64,000 nt of DNA, taken from Omphiscola glabra (Eukaryota > Mollusca > Gastropoda > Lymnaeidae). Shown piece by piece: positions 10,640-22,600 of the stretch. The DNA lies in NCBI GenBank assembly GCA_964017045.1, contig OZ024799.1:29771596-29835595 (forward strand), in the 5' to 3' direction. A program made the position numbers and the translations under genes. How positions within the stretch are numbered: the stretch's first letter is position 1; each line of letters begins with the position of its first letter. The notes under the pieces were generated by a model. That model was not told the origin of the DNA and ran no database searches. It saw only the letters and a list, made by a program, of their open reading frames with translations.

Positions 10640-13194
10640 GTAAGAAACGTTTTCTTTTCCGATTATTTTTAGATTCTGATCTAAAATGTCACTCCCATCA
10701 GCCTGAGATTGTGTTTATTGTTATCTCCCGTGTTTTGATAAACATTTAAAATGATCACTTGTTATTTATCTAGCTGGTGTAAGATCTTTAGATTGTTGAA
10801 AAAACAACAACAAAAGACTCATTAACTATTTTTTTTGTGTGTACATCTTCTTAGATAACGCCAGACAATAGACTGTATCACTATAACACAACTTATTGCA
10901 ATTATTCTATTCCGGTCACTAGACAGGTATAATTTCTTAGGATTCGATGTATTCTTCTTAGTTTGTTGACTTATATTGTGTTTTTAGGAATAAGTACCAA
11001 CCCGACATCAAGCCCCGGGCTTTTCAAAGACTGGGATTTGACGGTGTGATGAATGAGAACCCTCAGGTAATAGACTCCCCTCAGGTAATAGACTCCCCTC
11101 AGGTAATAAACTCCCCTCAGGTAATAGACTCCCCTCAGGTAATAGACTCCCCTCAGGTAATAGACTCCCCTCAGATAATAGACTCCCCTCAGGTAATAGA
11201 CTCCCCTCAGGTAAAAGACTCCCCCCAGGTAATAGACTCCCCTCAGGTAATAGACTCCCCTCAGATAATAGACTCCCCTCAGGTAATAGACTCCCCTCAG
11301 GTAAAAGACTCCCCCCAGGTAATAGACTCCCCTCAGGTAATAGACTCCCCTCAGGTAATAGACTCCCCTCAGGTAATAGACTCCCCTCAGGTAATAGACT
11401 CCCCTCAGGTAATAGACTCTCCTCAGGTAATAGACTCCCTCATGTAATAGACTCCCCTCAGGTAATAGACTCCCCTCAGGTAATAGAATCTTCTCAGGTA
11501 ATAGACTCCCCTCAGGTAATAGACTCCCCTCAAGTAATAGACTCTACACCCTTGGAATTGTTTACGGTCTTGTTTATTAAGGAATACATAATTTTATTAA
11601 TACATTTACAAATAATGAATATTTTAATTTCGCATTCTTTAGAAAACAATTTGTTTACACAGAATGGCGTCGTTGAAAATTTACCGCCTGACTTCACAGC
11701 AGCTCAATTCCTGGCGTATCGCCACAGATTCGCAACAATCCACAATTTAACGATAACAAATTTTATCTCCAACCCAAAATGTTTGCACGTCGTCAAGGAC
11801 CCCAACTCAATATGGAGGAGTCAGTTGAAGGGTAATTCGAGGTTCACGGCTGACGACGATCACGCCAGGATGACCTTAGCGGTCGAGTAAGTCATGTCTT
11901 GGTTCTGAGTTAGCATTAGGAAAATCAGAGCTGTGGCTAACGGTAGAACGCATTCTGAGTTAGCATTACGACAATCACAGCTGTTGCTAACGTTGCTACG
12001 CATTCTGAGTTAGCATTAGGACAATCAGAGCTGTGTCTAACGGTAGAACACAATGGGGTAAAGCATTGAGGGGCTCTCTTTCTAAAAGAAATTGAAAAAC
12101 TGAAATATCAAATCCACATTTTTAAAAATATTTTTTGTAAGCTCACTCCTTGGTATATTGGTATATTAAAATCCTACAAAGGAGACGGGTGAATGGTAAT
12201 CTAGTTAAAAGTGTTAAGGTTGGTAGAATGTAATTTGCTTGAGTAAGAACTAAAACGGCGTTGTTATTCTTCGTACAGTGCGCTTTTAGGAACACTTTTC
12301 ATCATTCCCTTTGTCCATCAAACTATTTGTCTTAACTGTTCTAAAATAATAATAGGATACTTGGCGCGGCCCCCGTGGGGGGGGGGGGGGGTCGACTTCT
12401 AGAGAATATTTGTCAATAAGGGGAGGTTTTTCTTTACGAAATATTTGTTACTTAGGGGACGTTTGTCTTTTAGAGAAATTTTGTTTTGAATAAGGATATT
12501 TGTACCTAGGGAGTAGATAATTTTGTCTAAAAATATTTTTTGTTATGGTTTGTTATATAAAAGGTGTGCAAGAACCAAGAAATAATTCGACGTGGTGGCA
12601 GGAGGGGGGCTGGGGTGTAACTCCCCTGTCCTGCAAAGATCTTTAAAATAACACGTAAAAACGTATAACATTATTATTAATTTTTTTTTTACAATTGAAT
12701 AAAATTGTCGTTTCTATGGAATCATCTCACGCAGCTTCACTTTGTTTCAGGTGTGGCGCCCTGTGGATACCCGAGTTCCTGAAGACGCCCCCAAAGTCGG
12801 AGCTGTACGACTTTGAGCGGGAGTACTTGTCGGATGCGCCCCTGGCTGATGTGAAGCGTGCATCCAGTAACATCTTCTCTAACGTCAAACTGGTCAATAC
12901 GAGGTGATGGCGTTTAAATTGTGTTAGGTTTTTAAAGAAATGTTTTAGTATCATCTCCTTGTGTCACAGTGGACAAAATAATGTATGAAAATATTTTTCT
13001 TGCTATCAGTTACGTTCACGACTAATACGAAATTTATTCCATTGACAATTTAAAACACTTTTACTGAATGGAGTTGATACAAAAAATATTACATGTCCCT
13101 TTATAGTGCGTTAATAAAGCCCAAAAAGTCTTATAAAATAATCTCTTAGTATTTGTATTAAGTAAATTTAGACGAACTATAGTATAAAGTTCGG

Positions 13195-13229
<35 letters not shown>

Positions 13230-13572
13230 TGCATGGTAGTTGAGTGGTCTGAATTGAGGCAAGCAAAAACATCACCAGCACCCCGGGTGGATCGGACCAG
13301 TTAACATTGGATAGCAACTCTGAATCAAAACCCGGAGAAGGAGTCCCGTAGGCGGATACATTACAATGAAAAATTCAGAGGACTCCTTCTACGCTACTGG
13401 CGTTCAGGTGAATCATCCATATATGGTGTTCTCTAGGGTTATCCAGGTACGTGGAGAGAGGTGAATTGCTGTGTAGGGAACCAGCTTAGACTCCCAAAGC
13501 AAAAACCCCACGCTTTGTGATTTCGTCCAGTGAGGTCTACACAATAGTCATATTTTGACGGACAGATGCCAG

Positions 13573-13603
<31 letters not shown>

Positions 13604-16600
13604 TTCAACTCTTTTAATGTTAACATGCAATTAAATTATACTTAATAAACAATTTTTTTATGAATTCGTGATATCGTTTGTATTTGTCCTTTAACATGCC
13701 TGTTCTCTGGCTTGCAGCACAACTTTTATTGTTGGCGACACAGTGGCCCTGAGGGTGGACATGAGAGACGGGTATGGTAAGCCTAAGATCAAAGGAGGAG
13801 ACGAGGTCAGAGCTTGGCTCAAAGACCGCAGCGGCTCGGTGGCTTGTCCCGTGACAGATCACAAGAGCGGTACCTACCTGGTCACCTGCCTCCTACCTTG
13901 GGCGGGTCAGCTGAGGTTGGTCTCCTTATAAAATTAAGCCTTAGAAACGTTTCATTTAGAGGCTGTGAGCATCATTCCGCTAAAATGTCCGTTTTCGTTA
14001 CAGCTGTTCTGTGACCAATGTTCCAAAGTGAAACAATCACGTGTGGTTATGTTTCCCTATTTAATTATATGTTTGTGAATGTATTATTTACCTTTGTGAT
14101 ATTATTCTCCACTTCTGTTTTTCATTCTGCCCTTAAACCTAATATTTCAACTCGAGCTCTACGCATTTAAAGCAATAATCAGTGTTTAAGTAGCACGTTG
14201 ATCGAACGCTACCTCGTTGTGCACTGTGTATTTCTTTGAATCTTTACCACCGTCCAACCCGTTATTCTGAAGAAAGCTCTGAACTGAATGGCTGGGTGAA
14301 TGAATCTCGTCTCATCTGTTCCTTTACGTGTGTTAGTAGAATATGAAGGACTGCTGTTGAGCTGTAGTAAAGTTAAAACAGAGTGGTAGGCAGTGATAGG
14401 CAGGGGTAGGCAGTGGTAGGCAAGGGTAGGCAGTGGTAGGCAAGGGTAGGCAGTGGTAGGCAGGGATAGGCAGTGGTAGGCAGGAGTAGGCAGTGGTAGG
14501 AAGTGGTAGGCAGGGGTAGGACTATAATATAGTATTTATTTCGAGTCTCTCCCAGTCTACAAGATGTTGGAGACGCATGACAAGCAGAACAGCAAGAAGA
14601 AAACAGGATGCAATCTTTAACACGCTTTAGCTATTACCAAAACTTTTTTTTAAAAAAGTTGTCCTAATAAAGCAAGGGCATATACCCTTCAGTTAATTTT
14701 AAAAAATTGTGTTTAACTTTTGTGTGTGTGCTTTTTATTGCGCCAGTCATATGTGCCCAAAAGAAAAACAAATAGTTCAAATTGAACACGGGTATCAATC
14801 CTCGGTATTGAGAAGAAACGTGACTTGCTCCAGTTTTAATCGTAGGAAGTCACGGGCAAGGCACAGCCGTGCAATTTGACTGGGAGCCATGCATTGATTA
14901 TTTAGTTATTTACACTTGCTCTATACATCTAGTTTTCTATACGCATGCTAAAATTTACGGAGGCGAATCTTGGAGTGGGGAGATCACTAATTGAGTTTCT
15001 TTTATAAAGTGTGTTACTTGAATTCAAGTGTTGTCAAATTTTGTGCCCCCCCCCCCCCCCCCACCTTTTTTTTGTGTGTGCTTGTTATTACATTTCATAA
15101 ATGATTTACACGAAAACGTTGCTTTTATGGCTTGTTTTTTTTTTATTACAACGCAAATCCAAAATCTAAACCACCGACTACGTACCCCATCATTACAACA
15201 TATTCGAGTTACTTGGTATTTTAGCCAAGTCTTCTTCGTGAAGTGAACATTCATAACTTAGTTGGAAGGCAATGTGTTCCTCATCCAATGATAGTCTTGG
15301 AATATAGCAACCGGGACGCAATAATAAACTTTCACTTGTAGCATTTGTAAAATGATCCACGGTTAGTGACCTATTATCAGATATTAGATCACACTGACCT
15401 GCTGTGGAATATGTTTCTAAATTTTCCTCTTTCACCCTCCATTTCAAAGCCACCATCTTGACTCAAATTCAAATTTGAACTACTGCTTTTTTTTTATGTT
15501 CACATTTTCTTGGCTGGTTATTTCTTTTATTTGAATATTCGAAAACGTCCGCAACATGCAGAAATGCCAATTTCGTGCAAACACGTTTTAAAATAAACAT
15601 TAGATGACATAATTCATTTTGCTTATTGGCTTTAAAAAAATTAAAATATCATCTCCCCAAATTCGGGGATTGTACCAGCAGCACATAAACTCGCCAAAAG
15701 CCAAAGAATTTCTGCTTGCAAAATCAGCTTTCGAGATTAATAACCCCATTTCTTCACAAATAATACCAACATAATCTTGATTCAATTGTTCAGATTTCAA
15801 TATAATCCACATTTTCACCACTTTGCTCCTAAGTTTTCAGTTTTAGCGTTTGTTTAGTCCAAAGAAATGCTGAATCGTAGTTTGACTTATTTTGACAAAC
15901 CGACACCCTGAAAATAACACAATATTGTGTCACACGCAGTTTTAGAATGCACTGATATAATGTGACGATTGGTACTGCAATTACCATTACAGTAATGCTA
16001 TTTTGGCATTGTCCTGGCTAGTAGCAAGCTGTAGCAGTGCAGTCAAAGACTATGTATCTTGACATTGGCATGGCTAGTAGCAAGCTGTAGCAGTGCAGTC
16101 AAAGACTATGTATCTTGACATTGTCCTGGCTAGTAGCAAGCTGTAGCAGTGCAGTCAAAGACTATGTATCTTGACATTGTCCTGGCTAGTAGCAAGCTGC
16201 ATCAGTGCAGCCAAAGACTATGTATCTTGACATTGTCCTGGCTAGTAGCAAGCTGTAGCAGTGCAGTCAAAGACTATGTATCTTGACATTGTCCTGGCTA
16301 GTAGCAAGCTGTAGCAGTGCAGTCAAAGACTATGTATCTTGACATTGTCCTGGCTAGTAGCAAGCTGCATCAGTGCAGCCAAAGACTATGTATCTTGACA
16401 TTGTCCTGGCTAGTAGCAAGCTGTAGCAGTGCAGTCAAAGAATATGTATCTTGACATTGTCCTGGCTAGTAGCAAGCTGCATCAGTGCAGTCAAAGACCA
16501 TGAAATAATGCAGAATTGTTAATTTAACAAAAGATCGATTTTATCACATATCGATACATAACTCAAAGAAAACATATATATTTCATCCAAATTAGCATCC

Positions 16601-19600
16601 TCAATATATTTTTTATTTCAACTGAACTCCTGCAGAAAGAAGAACTTTCTGTGACCACAAATATGTTTTTATTATTTTATTTTTTGACACACATTTGCAT
16701 GACAAGTGTTTTTAATGTTATTGATTTTACATTTTAAAAGTCCTGGTTTTAAATTTGTTAAAAAGTGTCGCCTTACATATTAGACAATCCAACCAAGCGC
16801 TGCTTTAAGATGTTTCAAACACAGTCCCTCAAAATATTTATTTGTTTTGTTTTCTGCAACAGAGTCTTTGTCGAACTGACATATCCCAGAGAGTTCTTCA
16901 CAGTTCTATTTACCAGCCATCTTTTGTTGAAGAACTTCGCTCCTTTCCTGGCTGGATTCGAGAACAGTCTAGTAAGCTCCAAGTTTCCGTTTTAAATTTC
17001 AGTGAACCTAAATTTAAAATTTAAAAAAAAATCTTTAATTGAAGCATAGTTAACAAAATAATTATAAATAATGCATTTCACAATTTGAGATAGTTCACAA
17101 CCGTGTAAAACGAGTATATATTTGTGACATTGGATTTAATCTTTGTTTTATAATGCACACTTTCCTTTCGCCAATTCTGATTTATGAAGAAGTTGTATTC
17201 TTCTTGTATTCATTTATTGTTTATTTTGGTTTATAAAATAACACTTTTCTTCTCGTTCCGGAGTTTCCCGATGTTAAAAAGCATACTGTATGTTGATTAT
17301 GATATGTGGGCAAATAACATAGAATGCCCCAATTCAAAGGGCAGGAGCAATATATATATTAAGACTAGATTAACGCTGATAACTTCTGCAAATAAGTTAA
17401 ATGAAAAACTAATTGAATCGCTGTAGTAATCTTGAACATTTATTTGTAATAGATTGTATATTACTTAAAGATTAACAAATATATTATTTGTGACGCAATT
17501 TGCTTTGAACATGTGTGCCATGCAGGCCAGTGAAGCGACGCTATGTTTTAACGCTCCACTGCTTCCTGGCTACGGACACAGTGAAATTTGCAATGTGACG
17601 TCAGTGAACGGATCTCCCTGGTACTGCGGACGTCCGGTCAAGCCTGAGTTGAGCTGTGCAGATTACAACCGGACCCGTCTTATTTCTAGCAAGCTGGACG
17701 CGCCTCTGATCAGTTCTGAGATTCAGGTGCTGCATAGAAAAATGTAGGTCGAATGTACACTACTAACTAATAGACTGTATTTCTCATATGTGTCCTTATC
17801 TGGACACACCACGCCAACCTTTCTGGCCAGACGACTTTGCAGACTGCACCAAGCTCTGGGGATCATCGGCCAACTGTAAAGAACAGCTCACTTCCTGTTG
17901 GCCACCTGTATCGATATAAAAGATTGCTTCAAAGCTATCAAAATAAATATTCTTTAAAAAAAATTATATTAAGCCTTAAGTGACAGTATTACCTGCCTGG
18001 GAAAGCTATGAGAAAATTAAGTTCTTACCATCTCATGTCCTGTCATACGAATCATGGTTAAATTTTGTATAAACACTTTAGGCCTTTTGCCTTGAACTTT
18101 TAGACCAAAGTCTAAATAATATTAGTTGTTGAATAGCAAAGCCTAGTTTTTATTATTATTATTATAAGAAGTTTTTTTATTGCGTAGTACCCCAACCTAG
18201 GGCTGGGATCACCACGCTGCACATACAATTTAACAAATATAATCATGAACTTAAAAATTAATATAAATTAGTTAAATAAAACCAAAAAAAATGTGTATTC
18301 GCTCAACTATTCCATAACTTTTTAAATGTCAAGCCATGGACGGCACCCAGCCGTATTGTCTATCGATCAGAGGGGGGAATCAGTCAGGATAGTAGAGTTT
18401 AAAGAGATGTGTTTTGAGTGCAGTTTTGAAGGCTGTGATGGTTGGTATATTGCGGATGTGTAGGGGAAGAGAATGATCTTTCACCGTATGTTTTTGTGGG
18501 AGTCTTGGGGACAGAAAGAATATGCGCGTCTGCGTTTTCAAATAGGGAACAATTTAGAAACAAACAAAATTTCTCAAAGATATTGGCTTTCGAGTACGTA
18601 GCTCAGGAAATTCTAACCATTGAAAAGATATTCAGTGGTTTAGCTAGGATTAGTGCTACTCTAGGTGGGCCAAGATTGTTAGCTCCCTTCCAACGAAAAA
18701 ACCCACCGTAATTGGTGGAATATACCTCCCCATTTTCAAAAATGAAAAAAGCCACCCTTGGCCTAATGCCACCTCCGATGCCCTTCCAACGCCTCTGATG
18801 ATATTTTCACGAGACAAGGAGCCGACGAGAGCAATAACGAATAAGGATATAGTCATGAGAGTGCTATTTGATAACTCCTGATATCTACATTTAATGCTGA
18901 AACAACTTTCATTCGAATCATTTCAGCAATGTGAACATTTCTAAGACAATTTTTTTAAGGTGATCTAGTATTAATGCAGTACGGCATATTGGCCGTGTAA
19001 CAATTTCTTTATTAGCTCAAATAGTAAATTAATGATAACTCCATTTATATTATGCCATAATTCTATTTATATCATGCTGTTTCCTTTACCATCATCCCAG
19101 AATAGGTTTCATTGGTACTGATAAAAATCTTCTAGTTCGTGTATTACCAAGTAAGTGAATGTATTATTAAGTAATTGATTTAGTTAAAAGTAAGTGAATG
19201 TATTATTAAGTAATTGATTTAGTTAAAAGTAAGTGAATGTATTATTTAGTAATTGATTTAGTTAAAAGTAAGTGAATGCATTATTAAGTAATTGATTTAG
19301 TTAAAAGTAAATGATTGTGTAAGTAAATGATTATATCACCATGTAAGTGATTGTATTTCCAAGTATTTAATTTACAAAGTAAGTGATTGTTTTACTAAGT
19401 TTTGACTGTAAAAAAAAATTAAGTGTTTGTGTTAATAAGTAAATTATTTTTTTGTAAAAGCGAGTGATTGTGTGATAAAGTAATTGGTTGTATTACCAAG
19501 TAAATGATTGTTATACCAAGAAAGTCATTGTGTTACTATGGAAATGATTGTTACCAAGTAAGTGAATGTGTTACTAAGTAAATGATTATTTTACAAAGTA

Positions 19601-22600
19601 AGTGATCGTATTACCAATTAATCGATTGTATTACCAAGGAAGTGCTTGTCACGAAGTAAGTGATTTATTAACAAAGAAATGGATTACATTATTAAGTATG
19701 TGTTTGTTTTTATCAAATAATTGATAGTGTGACATATCCATTGATTGTATTACAAAGTAATGGACTACGATTAGTCACTTCCTTGTTTTGTCACGTGATA
19801 CGTACCAGCCATTAGTAGGCTTTCTGCTACACATAACAACACATAACAACAGATAAACAGCTGATCAGCCATTGCCCTTATCATTAATTCTAAAGCAAAA
19901 TGTTTGTCTCCATCAGCGCTTCCCCAGTGTTAATTAAAATTTTACTTTTCAAAATATTCTTGAATACACGTGTTTTTTTTAAAATGACATTCATAAATGT
20001 GACAATAATTATAATTCAGTTATGATTAAAGGAAGAAAGTTGTTTGAAGAAAAATTTGTGAGCGACTAGTGTGTTGCAGACAGCCTACCGGAAGTATTAC
20101 TTGTTTTTACACGTATCACGTGACAAAACAATCGACTAATCGTAGTCCATTGATAGTATTTCAAAGTGTGTGATTGTGCTAAGAAGTAAGTCATGATGTT
20201 ATCAAGTTAACTGTTACGTGATCTCTTAAGTTCTTCATTGCAAAAAAAAAAATCTCTGGTCATGGTGCCTCGGAATTACCGAATATAAAATTAATTAAAA
20301 TCCACAAAATCTTTTGTATAATGTGTTACATATTAACAGACATGTAAGATATATTAACAATTTAAGTTTGTTTTAAAGTTTCACAAAACGTCCACAAAAT
20401 AATTTTTTTTTTGAACACATCATGCATTAGACAACAGAAAACAAGAGAAGCTTATCCATGCCATCAATGTGTATGGCTTTCACCTGCCTCACTACTTCCT
20501 TCCACTCAGACCTAACTGATGCTATTATTTTCCATGCCTTGATTCTCAGCTGCTGTAGATCTTTTCCCACATCACCCATCCATTTAAGCCTCGGTCTGCC
20601 TTTGCGCCTATTTTCTCAGGGGTTTTGGTGATGCACCTTCTTCACTCCTCTGTCATTTGGCATGTGTCCTGCGCAGCGTAGCCTTCCATTTTGTTATTTC
20701 TGCTACTAGCGTGGGATCCTGATATAGACTGTACAAATCCTTGTTGGTTCGTATACTCCATCCATATTCATCATTATTTTATCCATATATTTTCCGGAGA
20801 ACTTTTCTTTCCCATGTGTTAAATAGGTTTTCTGCCGTTTCTATTAGGGTCCAAGTTTCACTTGCATATGATACAACTGGTCTGATTACAGTTTTATCAA
20901 TAGTTTTCTTTGTTTTTCTTGTAATGTTTTTACTTTTAAGTATTTTCAGACTACTGAAGTATGCCCCGTTTCCAGCTGATATTGTTACTTTTATTTCTGT
21001 TAGTAATTCGTTTCTTTCATTTAATAAACATCCTAGGTATTTGAATTGATTTACTTTTTCAAAAGTCCGGTTTCTAATTTTAATTGCTTTGTCTGTTCTT
21101 GTCTTATCATATTCATGCATTTAGTTTTTTGGTTGTTAACTTCAACTCCTGCTTGTAGTGATGCGTCTTCTAATTCAGTAAGAGAAGCTTATGGTGTAGT
21201 TTATTGTTATTGTCAGGAACATCACTGAAAGGCTTAGAAAAACCCGTCACAAGGATGATACCCTCAGTTCCCTGTAGCACGGTTCCCCCACGTATGACGT
21301 GGGAACAACGAGAACCAACTGGGTATTTCTTCCAGGGCGCCTGGCAGTCGCTGATGTGTCAGGTTAAAGAAGATTATGACGCTGGCTGCAGGGATAATGT
21401 CCAGGTGAGGTTTCCAAGAGGGGTGAAACAGACGGAATATGAACCAAAATGTGAGATGAATTTTATGTTTAAAACAGTTTTGAACATTGGACACAACTTT
21501 TACATTGAAAAGTGGACCAAAAAATAAGTAAGATAAGGGAAACTACTTTTAATAAAAACATTATTTATCAATATTTTTAACATCTTAATATAAACGTTGT
21601 TTTTTTTTTTTTGGTGACAAATAAATGAATTTTAAGACACGTAATAAAATGTTGAAAATATTCATTGAAGATGTTTCTCTGATCTAAATTTTGAAGACAT
21701 CCGAGAGTCAGTTCATGTTTAACAAACAAGATTTACGAACAATACTTTAAGTTTCCAATGCGTAAAATGTCAATTTTTTTGTTTTACGTCAGATTCTAAT
21801 GTTAGGAGACTCCAATATACGGGGACATTACTATAAGGAGGTCAGCCGGACAAAATGCAACGAGATTCTCAAGGCCAGCACTGAAAAATGGCACAAGCCT
21901 CTCCTGTGTGTCAACAAAGCCAAAAACTTTACCATGAAGTGGTTTCCTCACTCCAACCCGTTCAGGTCATCCAATGTAAGCTGTTTTGGTTCCACTCTGC
22001 ACGAATAGACTTTTGAATGTGACCAGTTCAAGACAACTTAAAGTAGTTATTGTAACATGCAGCATTACTCTATTTAATCTCGCCATTTCTTTTAAGTCAG
22101 CTATTGCCATTTAGATTTAGCGTAATACAATGTTATACTGTGCACAATCCAAACTGTTCTGTGCACTTATTGTAAGGCTGTTTAAGCTTAACGATGCATT
22201 AACAGTTATTTCAAACCCGGTTGAAGTTTCTTTTAATTTATATAAGATACACGTCTGCATGGTCAGCAAGGGCTTGTCACTCAATCACTGATTCCACTAT
22301 AACTCAATCACTGATTCCACTATAACTCAATCACTGATTCCACTATAACTCAATCACTGATTCCACTATAACTCAATCACTGATTCCACTATAACTCAAT
22401 CACTGATTCCACTATAACTCAATCACTGATTCCACTATAACTCAATCACTAATTCCACTATAACTCAATCACTGATTCCACTATAACTCAATCACTGATT
22501 CCACTATAACTCAATCACTGACTTCACTATAACTCAATCACTGATTCCACTATAACTCAATCACTAATTCCACTATAACTCAATCACTAATTCCACTATA

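Noticed and set aside
11643..11662. CTTTAG at 11641-11642 as the exon 3 acceptor
   Set aside because: From a phase 0 exon 2 it leads to a stop; TTTACACAG at 11662 keeps the frame.
14375..14522. GGTAGGCAGT array as another donor-derived array
   Set aside because: It contains GGTAGG words but no exon ends beside it; the nearest exon ends 460 bases upstream.
21238..21242. Apparent frameshift at an A-run in NXPE exon 9 (frame from exon 7 would read NITERLRK and then stop)
   Set aside because: The micro-exon at 19101-19150 supplies the correct phase, so no indel needs to be assumed.
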